From the NCBI GenBank assembly GCA_934590135.1, contig CAKTOT010000060.1, positions 1-14,184 on the forward strand: 14,184 bases of DNA. The letters are read 5' to 3'. This document shows, piece by piece, positions 7,179 through 13,686 of the stretch; position 1 is the first letter of the stretch; each line of letters opens with the position of its first letter. The notes beneath the pieces are model-generated. The model saw nothing but the letters and a program-made list of their open reading frames with translations, searched no databases and was not told the origin of the DNA. This stretch comes from an uncultured Muribaculaceae bacterium. Lineage in GTDB: Bacteria > Bacteroidota > Bacteroidia > Bacteroidales > Muribaculaceae. A program made the position numbers and the translations under genes.

Positions 7179-9923
7179 ATGAGCCTATATACACTTTTTA
7201 AGAAATCCTCAACACTTGCCACCATTACTTTGGCAATTGTTTTCGGTCCTTTAGCCGCTTGTTCGGGAAGCGACAGTGACAAGACCGAGACCGAAGCGCT
7301 ACGCGATACCATCGTGTCACTGCGTCAGCGCGGAAAGAATATGCGCAACCAAAGCCGCTTCGACGAGGCATTACGCCTTCACAGCGAAGGTCTCAATCTG
7401 GCAAAAGCCATAGGCGATACGGCCGAATGGATACAAGCTCTTAATAACATAGGTACCGACTACCGCCGCATGGGTATATATGATGTAGCCCAAGAATACC
7501 ACTACAACGCATACCGCATGTGCGAAGAGTCCACGGACACGGCTTACGTAATGCGCAAAAATCGTGTAGTTTCGCTCAACGGTCTCGGCAATATATACCT
7601 AAGCATCCGCAGCTACGAGCGTGCAGACAGCGCCTTCCGCTTGGCTTTGGCGGGCGAACACGCCCTCGGAAGCAATACCGGACAGGCCATCAACTACGCA
7701 AATTTGGGCGCAATATACAACGCGCGAGGAGACGATGAGAAGGCATTGCAGTACTACCGCAAGTCTATGGAACTGAACCGCGCAGACAGCAATGACCTCG
7801 GTATCGCACTGTGTCACACATACTTCGGCAACATATACGAAAAGCATCGCCGATACGACAAGGCTCTGCTCGAATACTCGGAGGCATACCGCATTATGGA
7901 AGCATCCAAAGATAAATGGCACGCACTGGAACCGCTGCTGGCTTTGGCTTCTATATATATAGATAAAGACAACGACTCGCGTGCCGCATCACTGCTGGCT
8001 CGCGCCATGGCCACGGCCGACAGCATCAAGTCCATCGAACACCTGGCTTCCATACACGACTTATATTATAGAATGTATAGCCGCGAAGGCCTATATCGCG
8101 AAGCGCTTAAACATCATGTCTTGTCCACAACACTGCAAGACAGCGTTGTAGATATGGAGAAAAGCAATCGGATACACAACATAGGCATAACCATAGAACG
8201 CGGCCGCCAGCAACAGCGCGTAGACCTGGCTCAACAGGAGCTGCGCGACGAGCGTTCGGCCAAATATATTGGATACGGAATACTTATAGTCATCGTAATA
8301 TTGCTGATGCTGGCTGTAGGACTTATGTATTACAGCGCACGCGTACGCGCACACAGCCATCGCGTACTCCGCGAAGCAAGTCGCATGCGCGAAAGCTTCT
8401 TCACCAATATCACCCACGAGTTCAGAACGCCCCTAACCGTAATTCTCGGTCTAAGCAAAGGTATAGCCGATGACACAGAATGCAAGCCGGAAATACGACA
8501 TAAGGCCCAAACAATACAACGCAATGGAGACCGACTGCTGACACTTATCACGCAGTTACTTGATATCTCGCGTATAAAGTCCGAAATCGGAGATCCGGAC
8601 TGGCGCCATGGAAATATCGTTGCTCAAGTATCAATGCTCGTCGAATGTAATCGCGAATACGCGGCCGGCCGAAATATCACCATCAAGTTAGACACTCCGG
8701 CTCAAGGCATCGAAATGGACTTCGTACCCGATTACGTAAACAAACTGTTCTCCAACTTGATGTCTAACGCTCTGAAATTCACCCCCGACGGTGGAGCTAT
8801 AACCATCCGCATGAAGAAAGTGGACACAATACTGGATATCACTTTTGCCGACACCGGAAGCGGAATACCCGAGGACAAACTCCCCCACATCTTCAAGCCT
8901 TTCTACAGCGATGACAGTACATACGGCACTGGTATCGGCTTGGCCATGGTGCGTCAAATAGTAGATGCTGTTGACGGAACCATCGAAGTATCCAGCAAAC
9001 AAGGACACGGAACGGTATTCCATATCACCATGCCCATACACAATACGGCCAAACCGCTCTCTGAGGATGACACATCGGTGACCAAGTCGCAATCAATAGT
9101 ACTGTCGAGCACTTCAAATTCCGCTGATACACCTTCCGATAGCGAATGCAAGCACGTCTTGGTCATCGAAGACAATAACGATGTAGCCGAATACATATGC
9201 TCACAACTCGCTGATACATATACGATACACCGCGCCTCCAACGGCCGTCAGGGCTTAGCCATGGCCCGCGAGATAGTACCGGATATCATAATCACAGACG
9301 TTATGATGCCGAGTATAGACGGCCTCGAAGTGTGCCGACAGATACGCAAAGACAATCTGATCAACCATATACCTATTATTATGGTAACCGCACGTATCAC
9401 CGAAGCGGACAAAATTCGCGGACTGGAAGCCGGAGCGGACGCTTATCTCGCCAAACCTTTCAATGCCGACGAATTGTGTACTCGCGTAGACAAGCTGCTC
9501 GAACAACGCGCCTTGCTCCGCGACAAATTTGCGACCCAGATTTTACGCATAACGACACCCGGCAGCAGTAAAGCTATGACTGATAATACCAATTCCGACC
9601 AATTTCTCAAACAAGCCACCGAATCCATACGAAAGATGCTTATCGATGGCAATGACGTCTCCGTTGCATCTTTAGCCTCCAATATGGGCATCAATACACG
9701 ACAGATGCACCGTAAAATCACCTCCATACTCGGCCAAACACCGGTGTCATTCATCCGATATGCCAAAATCCAATATGCGTGCGAGATGCTCGACAAAGCC
9801 CCGGGAACGCCGCTGAAAAACGTAGCCATAGACTGCGGTTTCGCCGACTATTCGCACTTTGCTCGCGTATTTAAGGAAATTACAGGGACTATTCCGACAG
9901 ACTATGTCGGAAAAAATGCCTGA
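7179..9923 (+). CDS. Hybrid two-component regulator: TPR sensor, histidine kinase, receiver, AraC output (914 aa)
   Basis: A single-chain signalling protein that senses, phosphorylates and regulates transcription. From the ATG at 7179: signal sequence with lipobox-like LAAC (Cys28); TPR repeats (about 45-325), e.g. GNIYLSIRSYERADSAFRLA; a coiled stretch; membrane segment 363-385; HisKA H-box NITHEFRTPLTVILG with phospho-acceptor His413; HATPase_c with NKLFSNLMSNALKF, DTGSGIPEDKL and GTGIGLAM; receiver domain 658-775 with ITDVMMP (Asp707) and AKPF (Lys759); C-terminal AraC helix-turn-helix, ending GFADYSHFARVFKEITG. All kinase and receiver key residues are present. The sensor region is TPR, not the Reg_prop beta-propeller of polysaccharide-type hybrid regulators. 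The frame opens at an ATG at 7104, but that would put 25 polar residues before the signal sequence, so 7179 is chosen. It has its own promoter, a palindrome at that promoter and its own terminator. Its regulon is unknown; fadL downstream and DUF1573 are neighbouring candidates. Confidence 0.93.
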   Translation: MSLYTLFKKSSTLATITLAIVFGPLAACSGSDSDKTETEALRDTIVSLRQRGKNMRNQSRFDEALRLHSEGLNLAKAIGDTAEWIQALNNIGTDYRRMGIYDVAQEYHYNAYRMCEESTDTAYVMRKNRVVSLNGLGNIYLSIRSYERADSAFRLALAGEHALGSNTGQAINYANLGAIYNARGDDEKALQYYRKSMELNRADSNDLGIALCHTYFGNIYEKHRRYDKALLEYSEAYRIMEASKDKWHALEPLLALASIYIDKDNDSRAASLLARAMATADSIKSIEHLASIHDLYYRMYSREGLYREALKHHVLSTTLQDSVVDMEKSNRIHNIGITIERGRQQQRVDLAQQELRDERSAKYIGYGILIVIVILLMLAVGLMYYSARVRAHSHRVLREASRMRESFFTNITHEFRTPLTVILGLSKGIADDTECKPEIRHKAQTIQRNGDRLLTLITQLLDISRIKSEIGDPDWRHGNIVAQVSMLVECNREYAAGRNITIKLDTPAQGIEMDFVPDYVNKLFSNLMSNALKFTPDGGAITIRMKKVDTILDITFADTGSGIPEDKLPHIFKPFYSDDSTYGTGIGLAMVRQIVDAVDGTIEVSSKQGHGTVFHITMPIHNTAKPLSEDDTSVTKSQSIVLSSTSNSADTPSDSECKHVLVIEDNNDVAEYICSQLADTYTIHRASNGRQGLAMAREIVPDIIITDVMMPSIDGLEVCRQIRKDNLINHIPIIMVTARITEADKIRGLEAGADAYLAKPFNADELCTRVDKLLEQRALLRDKFATQILRITTPGSSKAMTDNTNSDQFLKQATESIRKMLIDGNDVSVASLASNMGINTRQMHRKITSILGQTPVSFIRYAKIQYACEMLDKAPGTPLKNVAIDCGFADYSHFARVFKEITGTIPTDYVGKNA

Positions 9924-9957
9924 CACACAGCCTTATAATAATATAGAGTATCAATAG

Positions 9958-10005
9958 CGGACACGCCTTAGGCCTCTCGGCCATAAGCGTGTCCGTTGTC
10001 ATTTT
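9958..10005 (+). terminator. Terminator of the hybrid kinase gene
   Basis: The arms CGGACACGC-C-TTA-GGCC (9958-9974) and GGCC-A-TAA-GCGTGTCCG (9979-9995) pair over about 16 bp with two one-base bulges around a 4-nt loop, TCTC. A T-rich tail (TTGTCATTTT) follows. It begins 35 nt after the stop codon. The outer stem also contains GGACA/TGTCC. Confidence 0.78.
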
Positions 10006-10129
10006 GCGTCCCACACTCATCCTTCCGTCACAGCCGTTATGGCTCACATCAATCACACCAATCGCCCCCCCCATTACACCCATTCACTCTGACCAAATCG
10101 AACAAGTATTAGCCTATTTACGAACAAAA

Positions 10130-10168
10130 TTCGACCTTTTGACCAGCGAAGTTGGTCGAAAAGTCGAA
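10130..10168. repeat. Inverted repeat just upstream of the fadL promoter
   Basis: The 16-nt arms at 10130-10145 (TTCGACCTTTTGACCA) and 10153-10168 (TGGTCGAAAAGTCGAA) pair apart from one C-A mismatch and one T-G pair, around 7 nt. The core GACCA-N7-TGGTC is perfect. It ends 3 bp before the -33 TTTG box, a common position for an activator or repressor site. There is no T-run, so it is not a terminator. Confidence 0.7.
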
Positions 10169-10171
10169 ATA

Positions 10172-10203
10172 TTTGCATATTCCATCTAAGATACATACCT
10201 TTG
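10172..10203 (+). promoter_or_regulatory. Bacteroidota-type promoter for the FadL-family gene
   Basis: TTTG at 10172-10175 and TACCTTTG (followed by C) at 10196-10203 are separated by 20 bp, a full consensus match with the same spacing as the kinase promoter. The start would be near 10208-10211, leaving a leader of about 30 nt before the ATG at 10242. This supports starting the gene at 10242, since the longer frame would begin upstream of the promoter itself. Confidence 0.85.
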
Positions 10204-10241
10204 CAGCCTTTTTGAGAATGAACATAATATATTTGACAAGT

Positions 10242-11579
10242 ATGAAAAAGCTACTATTGGCCGTGACGGCCATTGCTGTAACGGCCGGCACAGCCATGGC
10301 CGAAGGCTACCAAGTCAACACTTTCAGCGCACGTCAGGAAGGCATGGGACATGTCGGCGTGGCTCTTAAACTTGGAGCAGAGAGCAACATCTTCAACCCC
10401 GGAGCGCTGGCTTTCAGCGACAAGTCCGTCGATGTCACCGCCGGGATGAGTGCCATCAAATCAACTGTAACCGCCAACCATAACGGCACCGAATACAAGA
10501 CAAGCAACAAGGTAAGCACACCTTTCAATATCTCCGCGGCTTTCCGCATCTACGACAATCTATATGCCGGCGTGTCTATGTACACGCCCTACGGCAGCAG
10601 CATCAACTGGGGCGACAACTGGCCCGGAGCAGTGCTCAACCAGAGTGTCGATCTTAAAATATTCACCATACAACCTACCGTATCGTGGCGTATTTTGCCC
10701 AAACTGAGCATCGGCGCAGGACTTATGGTCTCCTGGGGCAATGTAGACCTGCACAAGGCACTTGTCAGCCCTACGTCGCTTGACCGCTTGCTCGGCGCCA
10801 TGGGTAGCGATGTACGTTTCGGCAGCATCTCCCCCGCATCCGTCGAGCTGACCGGGGCTTCAGACCTCTCGGTAGGCTATAACATAGGTGCAATGTACGA
10901 AATCACCCCTCGCATCACTGTCGGCGCATCTTTCCGCTCAAAGATGGAGATGAAAGTCAGCAAAGGCGATGCAGAGGTCTACTACGCTAACGAAGCTGCC
11001 CAACAGATTTTGGGCAAGACTCTTGACAATCTCAATCAGACAAACTTTTCGGCCGCTATGCCCTGTCCATACGTACTGACCTTCGGCGTAGCTTATCGCC
11101 CGATAGACCGTCTGACACTGGCCTTTGACGCCCAGCTCACCGGATGGAAGACCTACGAATATCTCGATTTCGCCTTTGACCACCTGCCTGCCTTTGACCA
11201 ACATCTTACCAAAGATTACCATAATTCGTGGACATATCACCTGGGTGCCGAATACGCACTCACCGACCGTCTGGACCTCCGTGCCGGACTTATGGTAGAC
11301 CAGTCGCCCGTCAATCGTAACCACTACAACCCCGAGACTCCGGGTATGACTAAAATCGAGCCCTCTGTAGGTCTGTCATTCCGTCCGGTCAAGAGCTTCT
11401 CCATAGACGTGGCCTTTATGTACGTCAAAGGCTGCGGCGCAGACAACGCCACCGGCCAGTATGAGGACTTCATCGCCAAGAACTACCCCGCTTTAGGACT
11501 GCCCGTCACCGGCGAATTCACTGCCGACTACAAGATACACGCTATCATTCCCGCCATAGGCGTACGCTACGCATTCTAA
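10242..11579 (+). CDS. OmpP1/FadL/TodX family outer-membrane transporter (445 aa)
   Basis: An outer-membrane beta-barrel of the FadL family, which lets hydrophobic molecules such as long-chain fatty acids or aromatic compounds cross the outer membrane; the substrate here is unknown. The open frame extends to 10152, but the promoter lies inside that extension and the ATG at 10242 starts a clean signal peptide (MKKLLLAVTA...GTAMA, residues 1-20). The mature N-terminus has the family signature: EGYQVNTFSARQEGMGHVGV (21-40) then NIFNPGALAF (49-58), with NPG in place of the usual NPA. Alternating barrel strands follow, including PRITVGASFRSKMEMKV and RLTLAFDAQLTGWKTYEY, and the chain ends RYAF with the C-terminal Phe typical of BAM-assembled barrels. 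It is monocistronic, with its own promoter and a strong terminator. The upstream inverted repeat suggests specific regulation, possibly by the adjacent kinase/AraC protein, which is inference. Confidence 0.92.
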   Translation: MKKLLLAVTAIAVTAGTAMAEGYQVNTFSARQEGMGHVGVALKLGAESNIFNPGALAFSDKSVDVTAGMSAIKSTVTANHNGTEYKTSNKVSTPFNISAAFRIYDNLYAGVSMYTPYGSSINWGDNWPGAVLNQSVDLKIFTIQPTVSWRILPKLSIGAGLMVSWGNVDLHKALVSPTSLDRLLGAMGSDVRFGSISPASVELTGASDLSVGYNIGAMYEITPRITVGASFRSKMEMKVSKGDAEVYYANEAAQQILGKTLDNLNQTNFSAAMPCPYVLTFGVAYRPIDRLTLAFDAQLTGWKTYEYLDFAFDHLPAFDQHLTKDYHNSWTYHLGAEYALTDRLDLRAGLMVDQSPVNRNHYNPETPGMTKIEPSVGLSFRPVKSFSIDVAFMYVKGCGADNATGQYEDFIAKNYPALGLPVTGEFTADYKIHAIIPAIGVRYAF

Positions 11580-11609
11580 GCCACGGCGCCCAAGCGACCG
11601 CAATATAAC

Positions 11610-11658
11610 GGCCCCGACACTTCCTTAACTTTTTATAGGAAGTTCGGGGCCTGTTTTT
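11610..11658 (+). terminator. Strong rho-independent terminator after the FadL gene
   Basis: The arms GGCCCCG (11610-11616) plus ACTTCCT (11619-11625) pair with AGGAAGT (11637-11643) plus CGGGGCC (11645-11651), 14 pairs with a small internal bulge and an 11-nt loop. GTTTTTT follows immediately (from 11653). It begins 31 nt after the stop codon. Confidence 0.92.
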
Positions 11659-11673
11659 TCCCACAAAAAGTCG

Positions 11674-11681
11674 TAACTTAG
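11674..11681 (+). promoter_or_regulatory. Weak candidate -7 box for the polymerase operon
   Basis: TAACTTAG differs from TAnnTTTG at one base and lies 29 bp before the polymerase ATG. No good TTTG box lies 20 bp upstream, where the fadL terminator sits. It is offered because a promoter should exist between the terminator and the ATG. No SOS-box-like palindrome was recognised here. Confidence 0.3.
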
Positions 11682-11709
11682 CAACCGCAAAAAGCACCAT
11701 CCGGTCACA

Positions 11710-13200
11710 ATGAGCAATCCTCGCTGTTATATAGCTATAGACCTCAAATCCTTCTACGCCTCCGTAGAATGTGTCCTCCGCGGCCTTGATCCGCTGAAGA
11801 CCAATCTCGTGGTGGCCGATGAAACACGCACTGACAAGACTATATGCTTGGCAGTGTCTCCATCACTCAAAGCCCTCGGTACCGGCGGAAGGCCCCGTCT
11901 TTTCGAAGCTCGGCAAGCCGTATTGGTCGCCAACCGTCGCCGCGGCACAGCCCGACCGGGACTCCGTTCCAGCTGCGATGCAGATGCTTTGGCAGCCAAT
12001 CCGACACTGGCTATAGACTTCATAGTTGCACCACCGCGTATGGCACTATACATCGAATACAGCACTCGCATATTCGAGATCTACAGCCATTATGCCGCGC
12101 CGGAAGATATGCACGTATACAGTGTTGATGAAGTATTTATCGATGCAACGCCATATCTGCACGCTTACGGCGGCGACCCTCACGCTATGGCTATGACTAT
12201 GATTCGCCACGTGTTGCGCGAAACCGGAGTCACCGCTACAGCCGGCATAGGCACCAATCTGTATTTAAGCAAAATAGCAATGGACATCGTAGCCAAGCGT
12301 ATGAAACCGGACGCCGACGGCGTGCGCGTAGCCGCACTTGATGAAGGCAGTTACCGACGACTGCTTTGGACCCATACACCTATCACCGACTTCTGGCGTA
12401 TCGGCGCAGGCATCGCACGGCGCTTAGCCGACCGCGGCATGTACACTATGGGCGATGTGGCACGTATGTCCATCGACCACGAAGATACACTGTATGCAAT
12501 ATTCGGCGTCAATGCCGAGTTACTTATCGACCATGCTTGGGGACACGAGCCGGTGAGCATCGCAGATATCAAGGCTTATACGCCTATGTCCCATTCGATT
12601 TCGGAAGGGCAGGTGCTCACCGAGCCGTACAAAAGCATCAACGCACTCACCGTGATACTCGAGATGTCCCAATCTCTGGCCCTAAAACTTGTCGCCAAAG
12701 GATTGGTAACAAAATCAATAGCCATTGATATCGGATACGATGTATCCAACATTTCCGATGACGAACTATGTGAAGGACTGCAGATTGTCATTGACCGATA
12801 CGGACGGCGTGCGCCGGCGCCGGCGCACGCATCCGGCTCTTTTGCCGCGCCAACAGCCTCGGCCAAATTCATCTGCAAAGCTGTCACCGAGCTATGGCAC
12901 AGCTGCGTACACAGCGGACTGACCATACGGCGACTCAACGTCACCGCCTGCGAAGTATTTCCCATCAGCGACATCAAACCATCCGAAGCGCCGCAGCCGG
13001 ACCTATTCGGCGAATACCTCGAAACCATAGCCGCCGAAAAAGCACGACAAGCCGATGAAGACAAAGCACAAAGAGTGCAACGCGCCATGCTCGACATCAA
13101 GACCAACTACGGCAAGAATGCCATACTCACCGGCCTCAATTATCGAGAAGGAGCCACCGGACGCCAACGTAATAGACAAATAGGAGGGCACAAAGCATGA
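11710..13200 (+). CDS. Y-family lesion-bypass DNA polymerase, UvrX/YqjW-like (496 aa)
   Basis: A translesion DNA polymerase that copies past damaged bases with low fidelity. The N-terminus has the Y-family catalytic motif YIAIDLKSFYASVE (7-20; metal ligand Asp11). HVYSVDEVFID (135-145) carries the second acidic pair Asp140-Glu141. TATAGIGTNLYLSKIAMDIV (175-194) is the conserved palm segment. A helix-hairpin-helix thumb region (about 222-275) and the little-finger domain (about 290-415) follow. QPDLF (429-433) fits a beta-clamp-binding motif. The C-terminus, from YGKNAIL to RNRQIGGHKA (467-496), has the tail that I recall from the UvrX/YqjW subgroup, best known in Firmicutes, rather than from DinB or UmuC of enterobacteria. 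The AVSPSLKALG and GRPRLFEARQ segments also fit that subgroup. The next gene overlaps by 4 bp (ATGA) and encodes a YolD-like protein, the usual partner. A 24-bp palindrome lies inside the gene. Confidence 0.93.
   Translation: MSNPRCYIAIDLKSFYASVECVLRGLDPLKTNLVVADETRTDKTICLAVSPSLKALGTGGRPRLFEARQAVLVANRRRGTARPGLRSSCDADALAANPTLAIDFIVAPPRMALYIEYSTRIFEIYSHYAAPEDMHVYSVDEVFIDATPYLHAYGGDPHAMAMTMIRHVLRETGVTATAGIGTNLYLSKIAMDIVAKRMKPDADGVRVAALDEGSYRRLLWTHTPITDFWRIGAGIARRLADRGMYTMGDVARMSIDHEDTLYAIFGVNAELLIDHAWGHEPVSIADIKAYTPMSHSISEGQVLTEPYKSINALTVILEMSQSLALKLVAKGLVTKSIAIDIGYDVSNISDDELCEGLQIVIDRYGRRAPAPAHASGSFAAPTASAKFICKAVTELWHSCVHSGLTIRRLNVTACEVFPISDIKPSEAPQPDLFGEYLETIAAEKARQADEDKAQRVQRAMLDIKTNYGKNAILTGLNYREGATGRQRNRQIGGHKA
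12807..12830. repeat. Perfect 24-bp GC-only-but-two palindrome inside the polymerase gene
   Basis: The left half GCGTGCGCCGGC (12807-12818) is exactly complementary to the right half (12819-12830), with no spacer. It encodes residues 366-374 (RRAPAPAHA), a likely loop in the little-finger domain, so the coding sequence tolerates it. It could form a cruciform or an mRNA hairpin. Confidence 0.9.
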
Positions 13201-13622
13201 AAACCGGGACAGATGCAACCACGCTCTATGCCGACATCATCGACAGACAATACCATCCGTCAGTCGTGCATCGGCACATGTCTATGAAAGGCCGAGCGGC
13301 TCAATTTGCGCCCTTTGCAGCACTGCACGGTCATTCCGAATCCATAGACGAAGCCTCCCGGTACACCGATACCGATGTTGAACTCATTGATGAAAACCGC
13401 GCAGACATAGCACGACGCACCGCCGAGGCATACGATGCAGCCATCGAGGTTGTCATCCGACATTTTTGTCCGGACACACACAAAGACGGCGGTATAATCG
13501 CCGAAAGCCGCGGCATCATCACCAAAGTCAACGAAGTGGAAGGCTGGTTGAGGATGCATGACGGCACAACCATCCTCTTTGAAGCGATACGCGACGTTTT
13601 CTCCGAAAACATCAACCTGTAA
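13197..13622 (+). CDS. YolD-like protein (141 aa), partner of the Y-family polymerase
   Basis: A small protein of the YolD-like family, encoded next to UvrX-type Y-family polymerases in Firmicutes and some other bacteria; its biochemical role is not established and a part in the DNA-damage response is presumed from this linkage. The family's N-terminal motif is clear: HMSMKGRAAQFAPFAALHGH (27-46), then SIDEASRYTD. The C-terminal beta-rich part, GIITKVNEVEGWLRMHDGTT (106-125) followed by ILFEAIRDV, matches the usual ending. It has no signal peptide or membrane segment, so it is cytoplasmic. The ATG overlaps the polymerase stop (ATGA), so the two are translationally coupled. Residues 60-90 are helical and charged. 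Confidence 0.85.
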   Translation: MKTGTDATTLYADIIDRQYHPSVVHRHMSMKGRAAQFAPFAALHGHSESIDEASRYTDTDVELIDENRADIARRTAEAYDAAIEVVIRHFCPDTHKDGGIIAESRGIITKVNEVEGWLRMHDGTTILFEAIRDVFSENINL

Positions 13623-13686
13623 CACAAGCACATATAACAGCACAGCAGAAACGCACCCACGCATATACACACATATACATATATAG

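Larger units (their letters stand above)
9924..10241. other. Intergenic region between the kinase and FadL genes
   Basis: This 318-bp stretch contains the kinase terminator (9958-10005), a C-rich part with eight consecutive C (10065-10072), a 39-bp inverted repeat (10130-10168) and the fadL promoter (10172-10203). Between 10006 and 10129 I find no coding frame or structure that I would support. Confidence 0.7.

Noticed and set aside
7031..7312. Minus-strand open frame of 93 codons overlapping the kinase start
   Set aside because: It runs through the palindrome, the promoter and the antisense of the kinase signal sequence; the product has no recognisable domain.
10065..10072. Run of eight C residues, a possible phase-variation tract
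   Set aside because: It lies about 100 bp upstream of the fadL -33 box, outside any coding frame or promoter spacer, so a change in length would have no evident effect.
9989..10189. Plus-strand open frame of 66 codons between the kinase and fadL
   Set aside because: It starts inside the kinase terminator and covers the inverted repeat and the -33 box of fadL; low-complexity product without family features.
12576..13106. Minus-strand open frame of 176 codons opposite the polymerase gene
   Set aside because: It is the complement of well-conserved polymerase codons; the Ser/Met-rich product is typical of antisense translation.
13623..13686. CA/TA-rich spacer as a promoter or terminator of the lipoprotein gene
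   Set aside because: No TAnnTTTG box, TTTG box or stable hairpin was found; it is only simple G-poor sequence.
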